From Prunella strophiata (Eukaryota > Chordata > Aves > Passeriformes > Prunellidae), in contig JAZBQD010000001.1 of the NCBI GenBank assembly GCA_036583965.1, positions 12,921,392 through 12,985,391 of the forward strand: a stretch of DNA of 64,000 nt, in the 5' to 3' direction. The notes under the pieces are model-generated. The model did no database searches. It was given only the letters and a program-made list of their open reading frames with translations, and had not been told where the DNA came from. The translations under genes were made by a program, and so were the position numbers. This document shows positions 51,601 through 61,403 of the stretch, in pieces. How positions within the stretch are numbered: the stretch's first letter is position 1; the number at the start of each line of letters is the position of its first letter.

Positions 51601-54600
51601 TTTTCTCGCAGTGGGAGCCCTAACCCATGTCCCCACAGAATCCAAGGCCTCAGTGCTACATCTGGAGGCACTCAGCCAACAGCACTGGGCTGACCAGACC
51701 TCTAAACCAGCCTCAACCATCACCCACCCTCCAGCCAGCTGGAGCTGACCCTCACCTATGCTGCTCAAGTCAGCCTTTTGCCATTCAGAACAGAGATACA
51801 GATTCCCCACACACCCCAAAACACTGAATGAGTCTTTCTGAACATTCCAGGCACTTGTTTATGTGCTCTAGTTATCCATGATGTGAAGGGGAAAGAAATG
51901 GTCTCTAAATTCCACATTTCAGCACCCAGCATGTTGCTGCTGCTGTGCTTTGTCATCAAGCCCACACCTCAAGATGTGGTTTTAAAGGATCAGGTTTTTT
52001 CCAGGTAAAATGTGAGATGGAGTTTCCCAAAGCATGCTACTGTCATCCTATGGATGGGAAAGCATCAGGATGGAGAAATAAGGCAACTTTCTGCAGCCAG
52101 TATGCATTGAAGCAGGAATAGACTAACATGAAACCTCAGAGGACTCAGCCATCACTCCTCTGCTGTCATCTCTGACCACAATCTCTCTGTATAAACAAAG
52201 GCTCTGGCCACTGCAGGGTTTTCTGGCCTGCTGTAAAATGTTTTGCCACCCCTCTCACAGGAATTGCTGATGCTTAAAAAAGAGGCAGCCTTTTCTCACA
52301 GTGCCAGTGTCTCTGCAGAGGAGTTGGGATGTCAAGAAAATACAGGGGGATGCAGAGAGAAATACCTAGAAACTTGAGCAATTACAGTCAGTTGTAATCT
52401 GGATTAATAAACACATAATTATTGATCCAGATTAATATTAGTCCAGATTGCAAATAAAGTCCATTCAGGGAGAATGGAATGGTGTTGGTCAAACTCAGCT
52501 TTCTTCTGAATTTTGATTTTTTAGCAACAATGAAACACAGATTTCAGGAGACAAGAAACATGACTTGGCTGTTCTTCAGCACTGTTTTGCTCAGTGTGTG
52601 AGAGAGAGACAGAAAGACATATTGCATCTCTTTTATCACCTGAAGGGAATTAATGAATCAGCACTGATTTTAAGACAGTCTCCTGATGACAAAAATACTC
52701 TGAACAACAGCTAGGTTGCTGTGACAGGGTCTTCCAGAGCATCAGGATTTATTTATGTGTGTTCAGATTGGTTTGGAGCTTTTCAAAATGTTGATATGCT
52801 CAGTCCTGTACATGCTAACCATCACATCAGCCACAGCCCTTGAGTGAGCAGGAATTAATGAGCATTCACTGCTTTGGACCCCCAAAGTCAAACTCAGGGT
52901 GGGCTTCCTACAGTAGCTCACACTTGTACACAGCATCCCCACGGAATTATAGTGTCACACACACAGCACAGAGCTGGAACTTCTGTTCTTTGGCACCTTT
53001 GCTTTCTATTTTTCTGATATTGTTTAACTAAAATCAACTACATGCAGTATTTGGAGCACTGTCACACGTGCTCAGGAGATAATGTCAATGGAATTGTGTG
53101 TTGTCACAGGGTAACAGCCTCCTGCTGCTGCTGAAATGCCAAATTGAAGCTGAGGCATTTATGGAAAATAAACGTCAAGTCAAAGCCAAGATGTTTATTT
53201 TAAAAGCAAGAGACATGGATCTTGTGGCAATGTTCCATCATGTCTCTATTTCTCTAATAACAAATGTCCACTGTGAATAGAGCCAAGTGATGACTTCTTC
53301 CTGGGCCAGCAGGGAGAGGGTGAAGCCTCATCATTTCACATGAGGATTCTCAGAGTTGTTTCTCACCTACTTTCCTGCAGGTTTTGGTCAACTGTCCAGG
53401 TAGCAAACACAAAATGATTTACCAGATGCATGCTAAGTCTGCAAAGAGATTAAGGAAGACAGCAGAAAGAAAAATGGACAGCAAATGCATTTTTAAATTG
53501 CTTTTAGGTGGTTCTTTTTCTCCAGAGAAGGAATGACAACATGAGGCTCACTGAAATCAATGGGAGGATTTCCAGGCTTTTCAGTGGACTTTGGTTGATG
53601 CCTCAAGAGAACAAATAGCTCATCTTTTAGAGGGCATTATGTTAATAATAGTGGCTCCTGAATTTGATTCATGAAGGCACAGCTGGACCAAGACTGGGCA
53701 GTGAAGACAAGATCCTTCTGGGTCATAAGGGGCATCATGAGGCACACAGAGCTCAGAGCAGCCCTGGAGATTCAGGGATGGCTTACAGCAGAAAGTCAGA
53801 GTGGCAACAGCAAATCCACTGCCCTAGCTACAGCTGCAATGAAGGAAGGGGTTAGTCCCAGTGTCCAGCACCATTCCCAATCTCCTGCCCCACTGCTGGT
53901 GCTGCTGGAAGGGACAGAACCCTTCAACAGCACCCTCACCTTGCAATCTGTTCTGCATGGTGGGAGGTGCAGGAAGACAAGCTGGAAGCTGTGCAAAGCA
54001 TCTCAAAGGACTGGGTTTAAAAATACCCACGTAGCTCACTTCAGTTCCTGAAATGCTGAGGTTTCACAGCTCATGCCAACAGGGTTCCTCAAATGCAACA
54101 CATTTTGGTTCTCATTGGATCTACCTGTTGTTCATTAAAAACTGTGATTTGGAGAGCAAGTAGAAACAAACCATTTCAGTGCTGTAAGCTCTCCTCTTGA
54201 CCTAACATAACATCCTTAAATAACATGCAAACAAGTGGAAGTATTTAAATCATGTTAAAGAGCTGTCTGAAATGGAAAAAAAAAAAAATAGGAAATTTGG
54301 AGTTAAAGGAGATTTGCAAAAGGTAATGCTCTGAAAGGGGTTAAGCCCACAGTGAATATTTGGCTGCTCTGTGCTGCAAGGGCCAGAGGGATGTTCTGTA
54401 CAGAATTTGTAAACTTGCTTATTTTTCCCTTTGGAGATGCATTGTTTCCCAAAGACATTCTGGCTCCAGCTCTGATCTGACATTCCAGATTGACGCGTGT
54501 GGAACCAACAAAGACACGGAAAAGCAGCACACAATTTTGTGTCTTCTGCTTTATTGCATACTTGTTAATCATTTCCTTCACTCCTCCAGCCTTTAAGCTT

Positions 54601-55954
54601 ATCTTCTCTTATGGTGGGAAGAGACCTCCTGCTGGAGACCTGATAGGATAGCTTGATAGGCAAAGAGCTGGCATTTTATTAGTTTATGGTATTTATTAAC
54701 TGTACAAAGATATTACAGCAATAATGGATCTGGACAGATGACAGATGGATGGTGCTCCAGGAATAGCAAGTAAAACAGCTGCAGGGTATCCTCACCACTG
54801 CTTCAGTGTCATCTTGGGAAAAATATGTAAGATTTTATCAGATTTTTTTTCTGGCAGATTTTATGCTAAAATGGACTGTACACATTCACAAAATTCATCC
54901 AAGCATCTCATCCCATGTGAAGGTTTTGGTGCAATGATGCACCATGGGCCTCGTACTTACTTTAAGTGTTCCAGCCAAATGTAGAAAAGAAAAACTTGTT
55001 TCTATCCCACAGCTCCACTAACCTGGTTTCATATTATTGTTGGTTTTTTTTTTTTTTAGATCAGGATTACAGATACCAGACCTGGGCAAATACTCCTGGA
55101 AAGAACCCTTCTGCTTTCCATTTGGCATAAGGTCTCCCTCCATTCCTGAAGATGTTATGCCTCCTTCCCTTCCCACTACAGAGGGTCATGCTTTGGTCCA
55201 GCAGATGACAAGCAGCAAAGCAAAGTCCATGGGAACATGAGGCAATGGTTTGCCAAGCAGCAGGTCCATGCTGGTGTGTGGCCTTTAGTCAGGGTTAAAT
55301 AAACAGTGTGTAAATAAATAAATAATTTTTTTCCCAGGTTGCGACCTTGTAAATCAAGCCTAAGCCTAGAAGGGATTTTTATGGGCCAGCTGGAACAGCA
55401 GAGCAATCTTAGCAGAATAAATATATAGGGGGAAGAAAATAACTGTGACTTCCAGTTGCTCCCAGAGTGCTGTGGGGAACATTTGGTGCTGCTGTAAAGA
55501 CATGCCAATGATTTAAAAGGCAGGAGAGAGGGGACATTGTTCTCATTTACTCAGTGGTTGCTCCACATTATTTTAAGAAGTTTAAAACAGTAAAATGCAG
55601 TAAAATGCAGTATTACAGCTTCAGAGCAGAACAGAGAGCCAAGCAGGTAAATGGAAATATAACCAAACAAGTTCCTAGCAGCAGGTTTCACAGAAGGGGA
55701 TGAGACCTGGGCAGGGATTTGCTCAGTTGGTTTTCTGGGCACTGCAGTCTCCTGATGTTTCACACACTTTACTGTTCATTACCAAATAATGATACTAACA
55801 GCATTAATACTTAGATCAGTCCCTAGATTTTGTGGGTTTGACCAGACGGTTTAAAAGCTACTGCAGGCACTTTTAAAAGTCCGGAGAGATCTGTTCAACC
55901 CAGCAGAGAAAAGCCAGAAAAGGGAGCTGGGGCTCCCACCTCCCAGCCCTGCAG
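48691..55954. other. Intergenic, no gene recognised
   Basis: AT-rich sequence with short open frames only. It contains a 17-base A run flanked by inverted TTAACCTT/AAGGTTAA at 49971-50001. Composition begins to shift towards GC after about 55850 on approach to the ADRB1 locus. Confidence 0.55.
49971..50001. repeat. A17 run bounded by 8-bp inverted repeat
   Basis: TTAACCTT at 49971-49978 and its exact reverse complement AAGGTTAA at 49994-50001 bracket and partly overlap a run of 17 A residues (49979-49995). It could form a small hairpin with an A loop. Function is unknown. Confidence 0.8.
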
Positions 55955-56480
55955 TGGCTTGGTCTGGCAGGGCTGGAGGAGAAGGGGAGCAGGGGATTCG
56001 CAGTGGGGAGGTGCAGGGGACGAGCGGCAGCCGCAGTCCCTGCCCTGGCAGCATCATCCCTGTGAGCGGGTTTCAGTGGGGGCTCTGGGGCTGCCCCGGC
56101 TGGGAGGGGAGGCTCTGGGGACAGGGGGCTTGCGAGCGCCACGCTTGTCCCTGATGGGGACATCCAGTGGGAGGGGATGCCAATTACTTTCCAGTGGAGA
56201 ATGATGCAGACAGTGCTGGCATTTTGCTTTTTCCAGGGATAAAGAGAAGGAACTTCTGCTCCAGAAGCCGGTAGGAGCCCACCCTGCCTTCATCCCCTGC
56301 CTGCCCTGCCGGGCACAGACACCCCGTGCCCAGGACAAGGACACCCCGAGCCCAGGACAAGGACACCCCGAGCCCGGGACATCCACGCTGCCGTGCGGGG
56401 AGGGGGCTCTGTGCCCGGCAGCCGCGGGGCAGGCACAGCGTAGCCGGAGCAAAGATGGGGATCCGGGGGGGTCCGGGCGG
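55955..56480. promoter_or_regulatory. GC/CpG-rich 5' flank of ADRB1
   Basis: Base composition changes sharply here from the AT-rich desert to GC-rich sequence with frequent CpG (for example GACGAGCGGCAGCCGCAG near 56020, GCTTGCGAGCGCCACGC near 56128 and CCGTGCGGGG near 56391). I infer it is the distal part of the ADRB1 CpG island, now separated from the coding exon by the 2-kb minisatellite. No TATA box is obvious. It could hold the promoter or only an upstream part of the island. Confidence 0.5.
56319..56380 (+). repeat. 22-bp tandem repeat, about 2.8 copies
   Basis: ACACCCCGTGCCCAGGACAA plus GG (22 bp) begins at 56319, is repeated at 56341 and partly again at 56363. It is unrelated in sequence to the larger array starting 100 bp later, so this flank has suffered repeat slippage more than once. 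Confidence 0.9.
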
Positions 56481-58518
56481 GGTACCGGCAGGGATAGGGG
56501 CAGGGATACCGGCAGGGATAGGGGCAGGGATAGGGGCAGGGATAGGGGAAGAGACAGGGGCAGGGATAGGGGAAGAGACAGGGGCAGGGATAGGGGCAGG
56601 GATAGGGGAAGAGACAGGGGCAGGGATAGGGGCAGGAACAGGGGCAGGGATAGGGGCAGGGATAGGGGCAGGAACAGGGGCAGGGATAGGGGCAGGGATA
56701 GGGGCAGAGACAGGGGCAGGGATAGGGGCAGGGATAGGGGCAGGGATAGGGGCAGGGATAGGGGCAGGAACAGGGGCAGGGATGGAGCAGGGATAGGGGC
56801 AGGGATAGGGGCAGGGATAGGGGCAGGGGCAGGGATGGGGCAGGAACAGGGGCAGAGAGAGGGGCAGGGACAGGAATAAGGGCAGGGATAGGGGCAGGGA
56901 TGGGGCAGGAACAGGGGCAGGGATAGGGGCAGGAACAGGGGCAGGGATAGGGGCAGGAACAGGGGCAGGGATGGGGCAGGAACAGGGGCAGGGATAGGGG
57001 CAGGGATACCGGCAGGGATAGGGGCAGGGATACCGGCAGGGATAGGGGCAGGGATACCGGCAGGGATAGGGGCAGGGATACCGGCAGGGATAGGGGCAGG
57101 GATAGGGGCAGGGATACCGGCAGGGATAGGGGCAGGGATACCGGCAGGGATAGGGGCAGGGATAGGGGCAGGGATACCGGCAGGGATAGGGGCAGGGATA
57201 CCGGCAGGGATAGGGGCAGGGGCAGGGATGGGGCAGGGATAGGGGCAGGGATACCGGCAGGGATAGGGGCAGGGATACCGGCAGGGATAGGGGCAGGGAT
57301 ACCGGCAGGGATAGGGGCAGGGATACCGGCAGGGATAGGGGCAGGGATACCGGCAGGGATAGGGGCAGGGATACCGGCAGGGATAGGGGCAGGGATACCG
57401 GCAGGGATAGGGGCAGGGATACCGGCAGGGATAGGGGCAGGGATACCGGCAGGGATAGGGGCAGGGATACCGGCAGGGATAGGGGCAGGGATACCGGCAG
57501 GGATAGGGGCAGGGATACCGGCAGGGATAGGGGCAGGGATACCGGCAGGGATAGGGGCAGGGATACCGGCAGGGATAGGGGCAGGGGCAGGGATGGGGCA
57601 GGGATAGGGGCAGGGATACCGGCAGGGATAGGGGCAGGGGCAGGGATGGGGCAGGGATAGGGGCAGGAACAGGGGCAGGGATAGGGGCAGGGATAGGGGC
57701 AGAGACAGGGGCAGGGATAGGGGCAGGGATACCGGCAGGGATAGGGGCAGGAACAGGGGCAGGGATAGGGGCAGGGATACCGGCAGGGATAGGGGCAGGG
57801 ATACCGGCAGGGATAGGGGCAGGGGCAGGGATGGGGCAGGGATAGGGGCAGGAACAGGGGCAGGGATGGGGCAGGGATAGGGGCAGGGGCAGGGATGGGG
57901 CAGGGATAGGGGCAGGGATACCGGCAGGGATAGGGGCAGGGATACCGGCAGGGATAGGGGCAGGGATAGGGGCAGGGATACCGGCAGGGATAGGGGCAGG
58001 GATACCGGCAGGGATAGGGGCAGGGATACCGGCAGGGATAGGGGCAGGGATACCGGCAGGGATAGGGGCAGGGATACCGGCAGGGATAGGGGCAGAGACA
58101 GGGGCAGGGATAGGGGCAGGAACAGGGGCAGGGATGGGGCAGGGATAGGGGCAGGGATAGGGGCAGAGACAGGGGCAGGGATAGGGGCAGGGATACCGGC
58201 AGGGATAGGGGCAGGGATACCGGCAGGGATAGGGGCAGGAACAGGGGCAGGGATGGGGCAGGAACAGGGGCAGGGATGGGGCAGGGATAGGGGCAGGGAT
58301 ACCGGCAGGGATAGGGGCAGGGGCAGGGATGGGGCAGGAACAGGGGCAGGGATAGGGGCAGGGATAGGGGCAGGGATACCGGCAGGGATAGGGGCAGGGA
58401 TACCGGCAGGGATAGGGGCAGGGATAGGGGCAGGGATACCGGCAGGGATAGGGGCAGAGACAGGGGCAGGGATAGGGGCAGGGATAGGGGAAGAGACAGG
58501 GGCAGGGATAGGGGCAGA
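56481..58518 (+). repeat. 2.04-kb G-rich minisatellite, 12-bp unit GGGGCAGGGATA
   Basis: About 170 units of 12 bp, chiefly GGGGCAGGGATA. A second type, ACCGGCAGGGAT, alternates with it to make a 24-bp higher-order unit, especially at 57001-57590 and 57901-58090. Other variants carry GGAACA or GAGACA, or lack six bases (GGGGCAGGGGCAGGGATG). Two adjacent main units supply four G runs separated by 2-3 bases, a strong G-quadruplex pattern on the ADRB1 coding strand. By eye about 40 units carry CCGG, so the array is CpG-bearing. The minus strand lacks stops and gives spurious proline-rich frames of up to 869 codons. The array ends 230 bp before the ADRB1 ATG. Confidence 0.98.
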
Positions 58519-58748
58519 CTTTTCTACCATTTGGGAGCGTTTTGCTTTTTCTTTCTTTTCCCTTTCTTTCCTTCCCGGTTTTGCCTTTGTCCCTTTCTTT
58601 CCGCTTTTCTTTCCGGGTCCGCGGTGGGTTGGGGGGTGGGAGGGGGCGCGGCGGCGGGGCCATGCGCGTCCCCTGTCGTTTCAGCTTCTTCTTCTCCCCT
58701 TCCTTCCTCTGTCTCTTTTGCTTATCTTCTCCTTACTCCCCTCACATC
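58519..58748 (+). promoter_or_regulatory. ADRB1 proximal promoter / 5' leader
   Basis: The first half is pyrimidine-rich. It is followed by a GC box-like stretch (GGGTTGGGGGGTGGGAGGGG and GCGCGGCGGCGGGG, about 58627-58660), then a CT-rich tract up to the start codon. No TATA box is seen. It holds one upstream ATG (58662), in frame with the receptor and with no stop between. If transcription starts here, as expected for a short ADRB1 leader, the minisatellite is immediate promoter sequence. If it starts further up, the array would be inside the 5' UTR. Confidence 0.6.
58662..58748 (+). other. Possible in-frame N-terminal extension (29 codons)
   Basis: The ATG at 58662 has G at -3 (GGCCATGC) and reads through in the receptor frame into the usual start at 58749. 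The 29 residues begin [20 protein letters not shown]: two arginines, then an F/L/C-rich core, then SSPYS. This is the layout of a cleavable signal peptide. Most beta-adrenergic receptors have none, and the residues may simply reflect the CT-rich leader. The usual start (CATCATGG, A at -3, G at +4) has the better context, so I keep it as the CDS start. Confidence 0.3.
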
Positions 58749-60029
58749 ATGGGCGATGGGTGGCTGCCTCCGGACTGCGGCCCCCAGAACCGCTCCGTGG
58801 CCGGGGTGACGGCCGTGCCGCCCGGGAGCAGGCAGCTGCCCGCCGGCGAGCTGTCGCAGCAGTGGGCTGTGGGCATGAGCCTGCTGATGGCCCTGGTGGT
58901 GCTGCTCATCGTGGCCGGGAACGTGCTGGTGATCGCGGCCATCGGCAGGACGCAGCGGCTGCAGACCCTCACCAACCTGTTCATCACCTCGCTGGCCTGC
59001 GCCGACCTGGTGATGGGGCTGCTGGTGGTGCCCTTCGGGGCCACGCTGGTGGTGCGGGGCACCTGGCTCTGGGGGTCCTTCCTCTGCGAGTGCTGGACCT
59101 CCCTGGACGTGCTCTGCGTGACCGCCAGCATCGAGACCCTGTGCGTCATCGCCATCGACCGCTACCTGGCCATCACCTCGCCCTTCCGCTACCAGAGCCT
59201 CATGACCAAGGGTCGGGCCAAGGGCATCATCTGCACCGTCTGGGCCATCTCTGCCCTGGTCTCCTTCTTGCCCATCATGATGCACTGGTGGCGGGATGAC
59301 GACCCCCAGGCGCTGGAGTGCTACCAGGACCCGGGCTGCTGCGACTTCGTCACCAACAGGGCTTACGCCATCGCCTCGTCCATCATTTCTTTCTACGTCC
59401 CCCTTGTCATCATGATCTTTGTGTACCTGCGGGTCTACAGAGAGGCCAAGGAGCAGATGAGGAAGATCGATAGGTGCGAGGGCCGGTTCTACGGCAGCCA
59501 GGAGCAGCCGCAGACGCCCCTGCCCGCTCACCCTCACCACCAGCCCATCCTCGGCAACGGCCGAGCCAGCAAGCGAAAGACCTCCCGCATCATGGCCATG
59601 AAGGAGCAGAAAGCCCTCAAGACTTTGGGCATCATCATGGGGGTGTTCACCCTCTGCTGGCTCCCCTTCTTCCTGGTGAACATCGTCAACGTCTTCAACA
59701 GGGACCTGGTGCCGGACTGGCTCTTCGTTTTCTTCAACTGGCTGGGCTACGCCAACTCCGCGTTCAACCCCATCATCTACTGCCGCAGCCCCGACTTTCG
59801 TAAGGCCTTCAAGAGGCTGCTGTGCTGCCGCCGGAAAGCCGAGCGGTGGCTGCACGGCGGCGGCGGGGAGCTGGCCCGGCTGCCCGGGGAGTTCGTCAGC
59901 ACCGTGGGCTCCCCCGAGCGCAGCCTGGCAGGGACCTGGTCCGACTGCAACGGGGGCACGCGGGGCGGCAGCGAGTCCAGCCTGGAGGAGAGGCATAGCA
60001 AAGCCTCCGACTCGGAGTCCAAGGTATAG
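58749..60029 (+). CDS. ADRB1: Beta-1 adrenergic receptor
   Basis: A 426-residue class A GPCR for adrenaline and noradrenaline that couples to Gs and adenylyl cyclase at the plasma membrane. Start [10 protein letters not shown] is as I remember for the turkey beta-1 receptor. Visible features: N-glycosylation site N14-R-S; seven membrane segments from about residue 41 to 346; amine-binding D120 (TM3); DRY 137-139; catechol-binding serines 210, 211 and 214 (TM5); C113 and C198 for the TM3-loop disulfide; CWLPFF 303-308; N330; NPIIY 340-344; cysteines 359-360 after helix 8, candidate palmitoylation sites; S/T-rich tail. A long third loop carries a histidine/proline insert near 257-265. The RKTS sequence (277-280) is a PKA-type site. 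The end ESKV is a class I PDZ ligand, as in mammalian ADRB1. The whole frame is one exon with very high GC at third positions. The last codon overlaps a splice donor (see the alternative tail). Confidence 0.98.
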   Translation: MGDGWLPPDCGPQNRSVAGVTAVPPGSRQLPAGELSQQWAVGMSLLMALVVLLIVAGNVLVIAAIGRTQRLQTLTNLFITSLACADLVMGLLVVPFGATLVVRGTWLWGSFLCECWTSLDVLCVTASIETLCVIAIDRYLAITSPFRYQSLMTKGRAKGIICTVWAISALVSFLPIMMHWWRDDDPQALECYQDPGCCDFVTNRAYAIASSIISFYVPLVIMIFVYLRVYREAKEQMRKIDRCEGRFYGSQEQPQTPLPAHPHHQPILGNGRASKRKTSRIMAMKEQKALKTLGIIMGVFTLCWLPFFLVNIVNVFNRDLVPDWLFVFFNWLGYANSAFNPIIYCRSPDFRKAFKRLLCCRRKAERWLHGGGGELARLPGEFVSTVGSPERSLAGTWSDCNGGTRGGSESSLEERHSKASDSESKV

Positions 60030-60911
60030 GGGGGCGTGGGGACCGCGTCGGAGCCGGGACAGGGGGGAAAGGCAGGCGGGGAGACGCGCAGGAGCGGAGA
60101 AACCGCCGGCAGCTGCCTGGTGGTAAATGCTATTGCCGAGCGAAACGATCCCTGCCTTGGCAGGGGCAGTGCGGGTGTTTACTTAGGAATACAAGCAGGT
60201 GAACTGGTGTGCGACATACCTCATCCGAAACTACAGAAAACAGGAAGCCCACTGAGCGGACAGCAGAGGAAACAAGCAGCCCATCCCAGAGACAGCCGCC
60301 GTGTCTTTAGGGGACGCGCTGTCGCGGGGACTGTGGCGCCCGGGTCACTGTCCCAGGACCGCGCTGCTGGCCGAACCAGCGGCTGGTGCTGGCCCTTGGC
60401 GGCCGAGTTCGGCCTCAGCTGGGGTCCGGCCAGCCCCGCCTGGCCCCGGGGCTCGTCCCCTCTCCCGGGCCCCGGGGTTTTGGGGGCGCGGGGTCGGTGC
60501 TGCAGGTGCTCCGGGCACAGAGCGCGGCCGGCAAGACGGAGACCTGCTGGCAAGATGAGTTTTAAGCTCGGAGTAGCCGTGCTCTCCTCGTCTGCAGAGT
60601 AGCGAGAGAGGAAATAATGAGCAGTGAGGAGCACTGGTATATTTTGGAAGGGGGTAAAAGAACCCAACCCACACTCTTGTGTTTATTCCCTCTGCATCAG
60701 CCAGCAGTGAGTTACTGTGCTTATCTCCTTCGGCCAGACAATAGCAGTCAGGCTGAGAAACTTCTACCTCAAACTGTGCATATTGTACAGGGGAATGAAC
60801 GGACCATGTTTATATTAAACAGCATATTTACATACCACTAATAGGGTTTTAGGACAAGGGCCGGGGAGGGGGGGTGAGGAGCCTTCTGCAGCTTGTTCAT
60901 TGTAATTACAG
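60024..60911 (+). other. Optional ADRB1 intron / 3' UTR of the unspliced form
   Basis: The donor AAG|GTATAG (GT at 60024) and the acceptor TGTAATTACAG| (AG at 60910-60911) bound 888 bases. The exon junction is in phase 0, directly after codon 425 (K of ESK). If not spliced, translation gives V-stop and this stretch is 3' UTR. The first ~550 bases are GC- and CpG-rich, and the rest turns AT-rich. No other coding signal is seen. Splicing is inferred from the sites and from my memory of an alternatively spliced exon in the turkey gene. Confidence 0.6.
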
Positions 60912-61031
60912 ATGAACGGGGGGAGGGGGGAGAATCCTGGCAACAAAAATTTACTGCACACTTTTTTTAAAAAAAAAATGGCGACAAAGTCGTTTTTTTG
61001 CACAGTGTTAAAGAGTTGTAAAGTTATTTGA
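60912..61031 (+). CDS. ADRB1: Alternative C-terminal exon of ADRB1 (39 codons plus stop)
   Basis: Joined after codon 425, this would replace V-stop with a 39-residue basic tail. It starts MNGGRGENPG, has KKKMATKS in the middle, ends KSCKVI, and gives a 464-residue receptor. The block TTTTGCACAGTGTTA and the out-of-frame stretch encoding VVKLFED (61018-61038) resemble the C-terminal extension I remember for turkey ADRB1 (483 residues), so the exon appears homologous. Single-base length differences change its frame and shorten it here. The A and T runs at 60962-60978 and 61003-61009 are places where assembly errors could alter the frame. The tail lacks the PDZ ligand but ends in C-K-V-I, a CaaX-like box. 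It could instead be decayed non-coding sequence. Confidence 0.55.
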   Translation: MNGGRGENPGNKNLLHTFFKKKMATKSFFCTVLKSCKVI

Positions 61032-61400
61032 AGATGTTACTTGCACACACATACACACATGCAGATTGAAAAGGAAACGGAGGTTTGTGTAACACCGACC
61101 CTGAACCTGATTTCTGGTTTTGTCTGATCTGTTATAGTTTTATTGAGAGAGTGACTTTTTTAAATATTATTTTTTGAAGGTACTGTAAATATATCCATAT
61201 TATAAATTAAAATATCTTAAGAGACTTTATTATTTTTATTTTTATTTCCAAATGCCCACGTGAATCTGCTGTTATTTTAGCACTTGTGTGTCATTTCCAT
61301 TTTTCTCTGTGTGTGTGTTTTATAACATATTTATACTTTGGTGCAATTTACTACTGTGTAAGTAATTGGTCTATGTGCAATAAATACCATTGCAGCACAA
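61032..61400 (+). other. ADRB1 3' UTR
   Basis: AT-rich sequence after the alternative stop, with T-rich and ATTTA-containing stretches (for example 61229-61250 and near 61328). It runs to the AATAAA at 61379. A+U-rich 3' UTRs are usual for beta-adrenergic receptor mRNAs and affect their stability. The extent is inferred. Confidence 0.5.
61379..61384 (+). terminator. Polyadenylation signal AATAAA
   Basis: A canonical AATAAA is followed after about 20 bases by GTGTGTCTCTATAGG (from 61404), a GT-rich downstream element. Cleavage would fall near 61395-61403. It is the best poly(A) site after the receptor. A further AATAAA at 62050 is possible but has poorer context. Confidence 0.6.
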
Positions 61401-61403
61401 GCA

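Noticed and set aside
56054..58663. Minus-strand open frames of 869 and 746 codons with [17 protein letters not shown] or LPLSLPLS repeats
   Set aside because: They are the translation of a 12-bp tandem array that lacks stop triplets in several frames. The array unit is a multiple of three, so frames stay open without selection. There is no domain or start context.
58253..59299. 348-codon + strand frame running from the minisatellite into the receptor region
   Set aside because: It is out of frame with the receptor, which has every diagnostic GPCR motif in its own frame. The frame starts inside the repeat.
58722..59996. 424-codon minus-strand frame antisense to ADRB1
   Set aside because: The very GC-rich codons of ADRB1 remove stops from the opposite strand. 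The composition is low-complexity and there is no recognisable domain.
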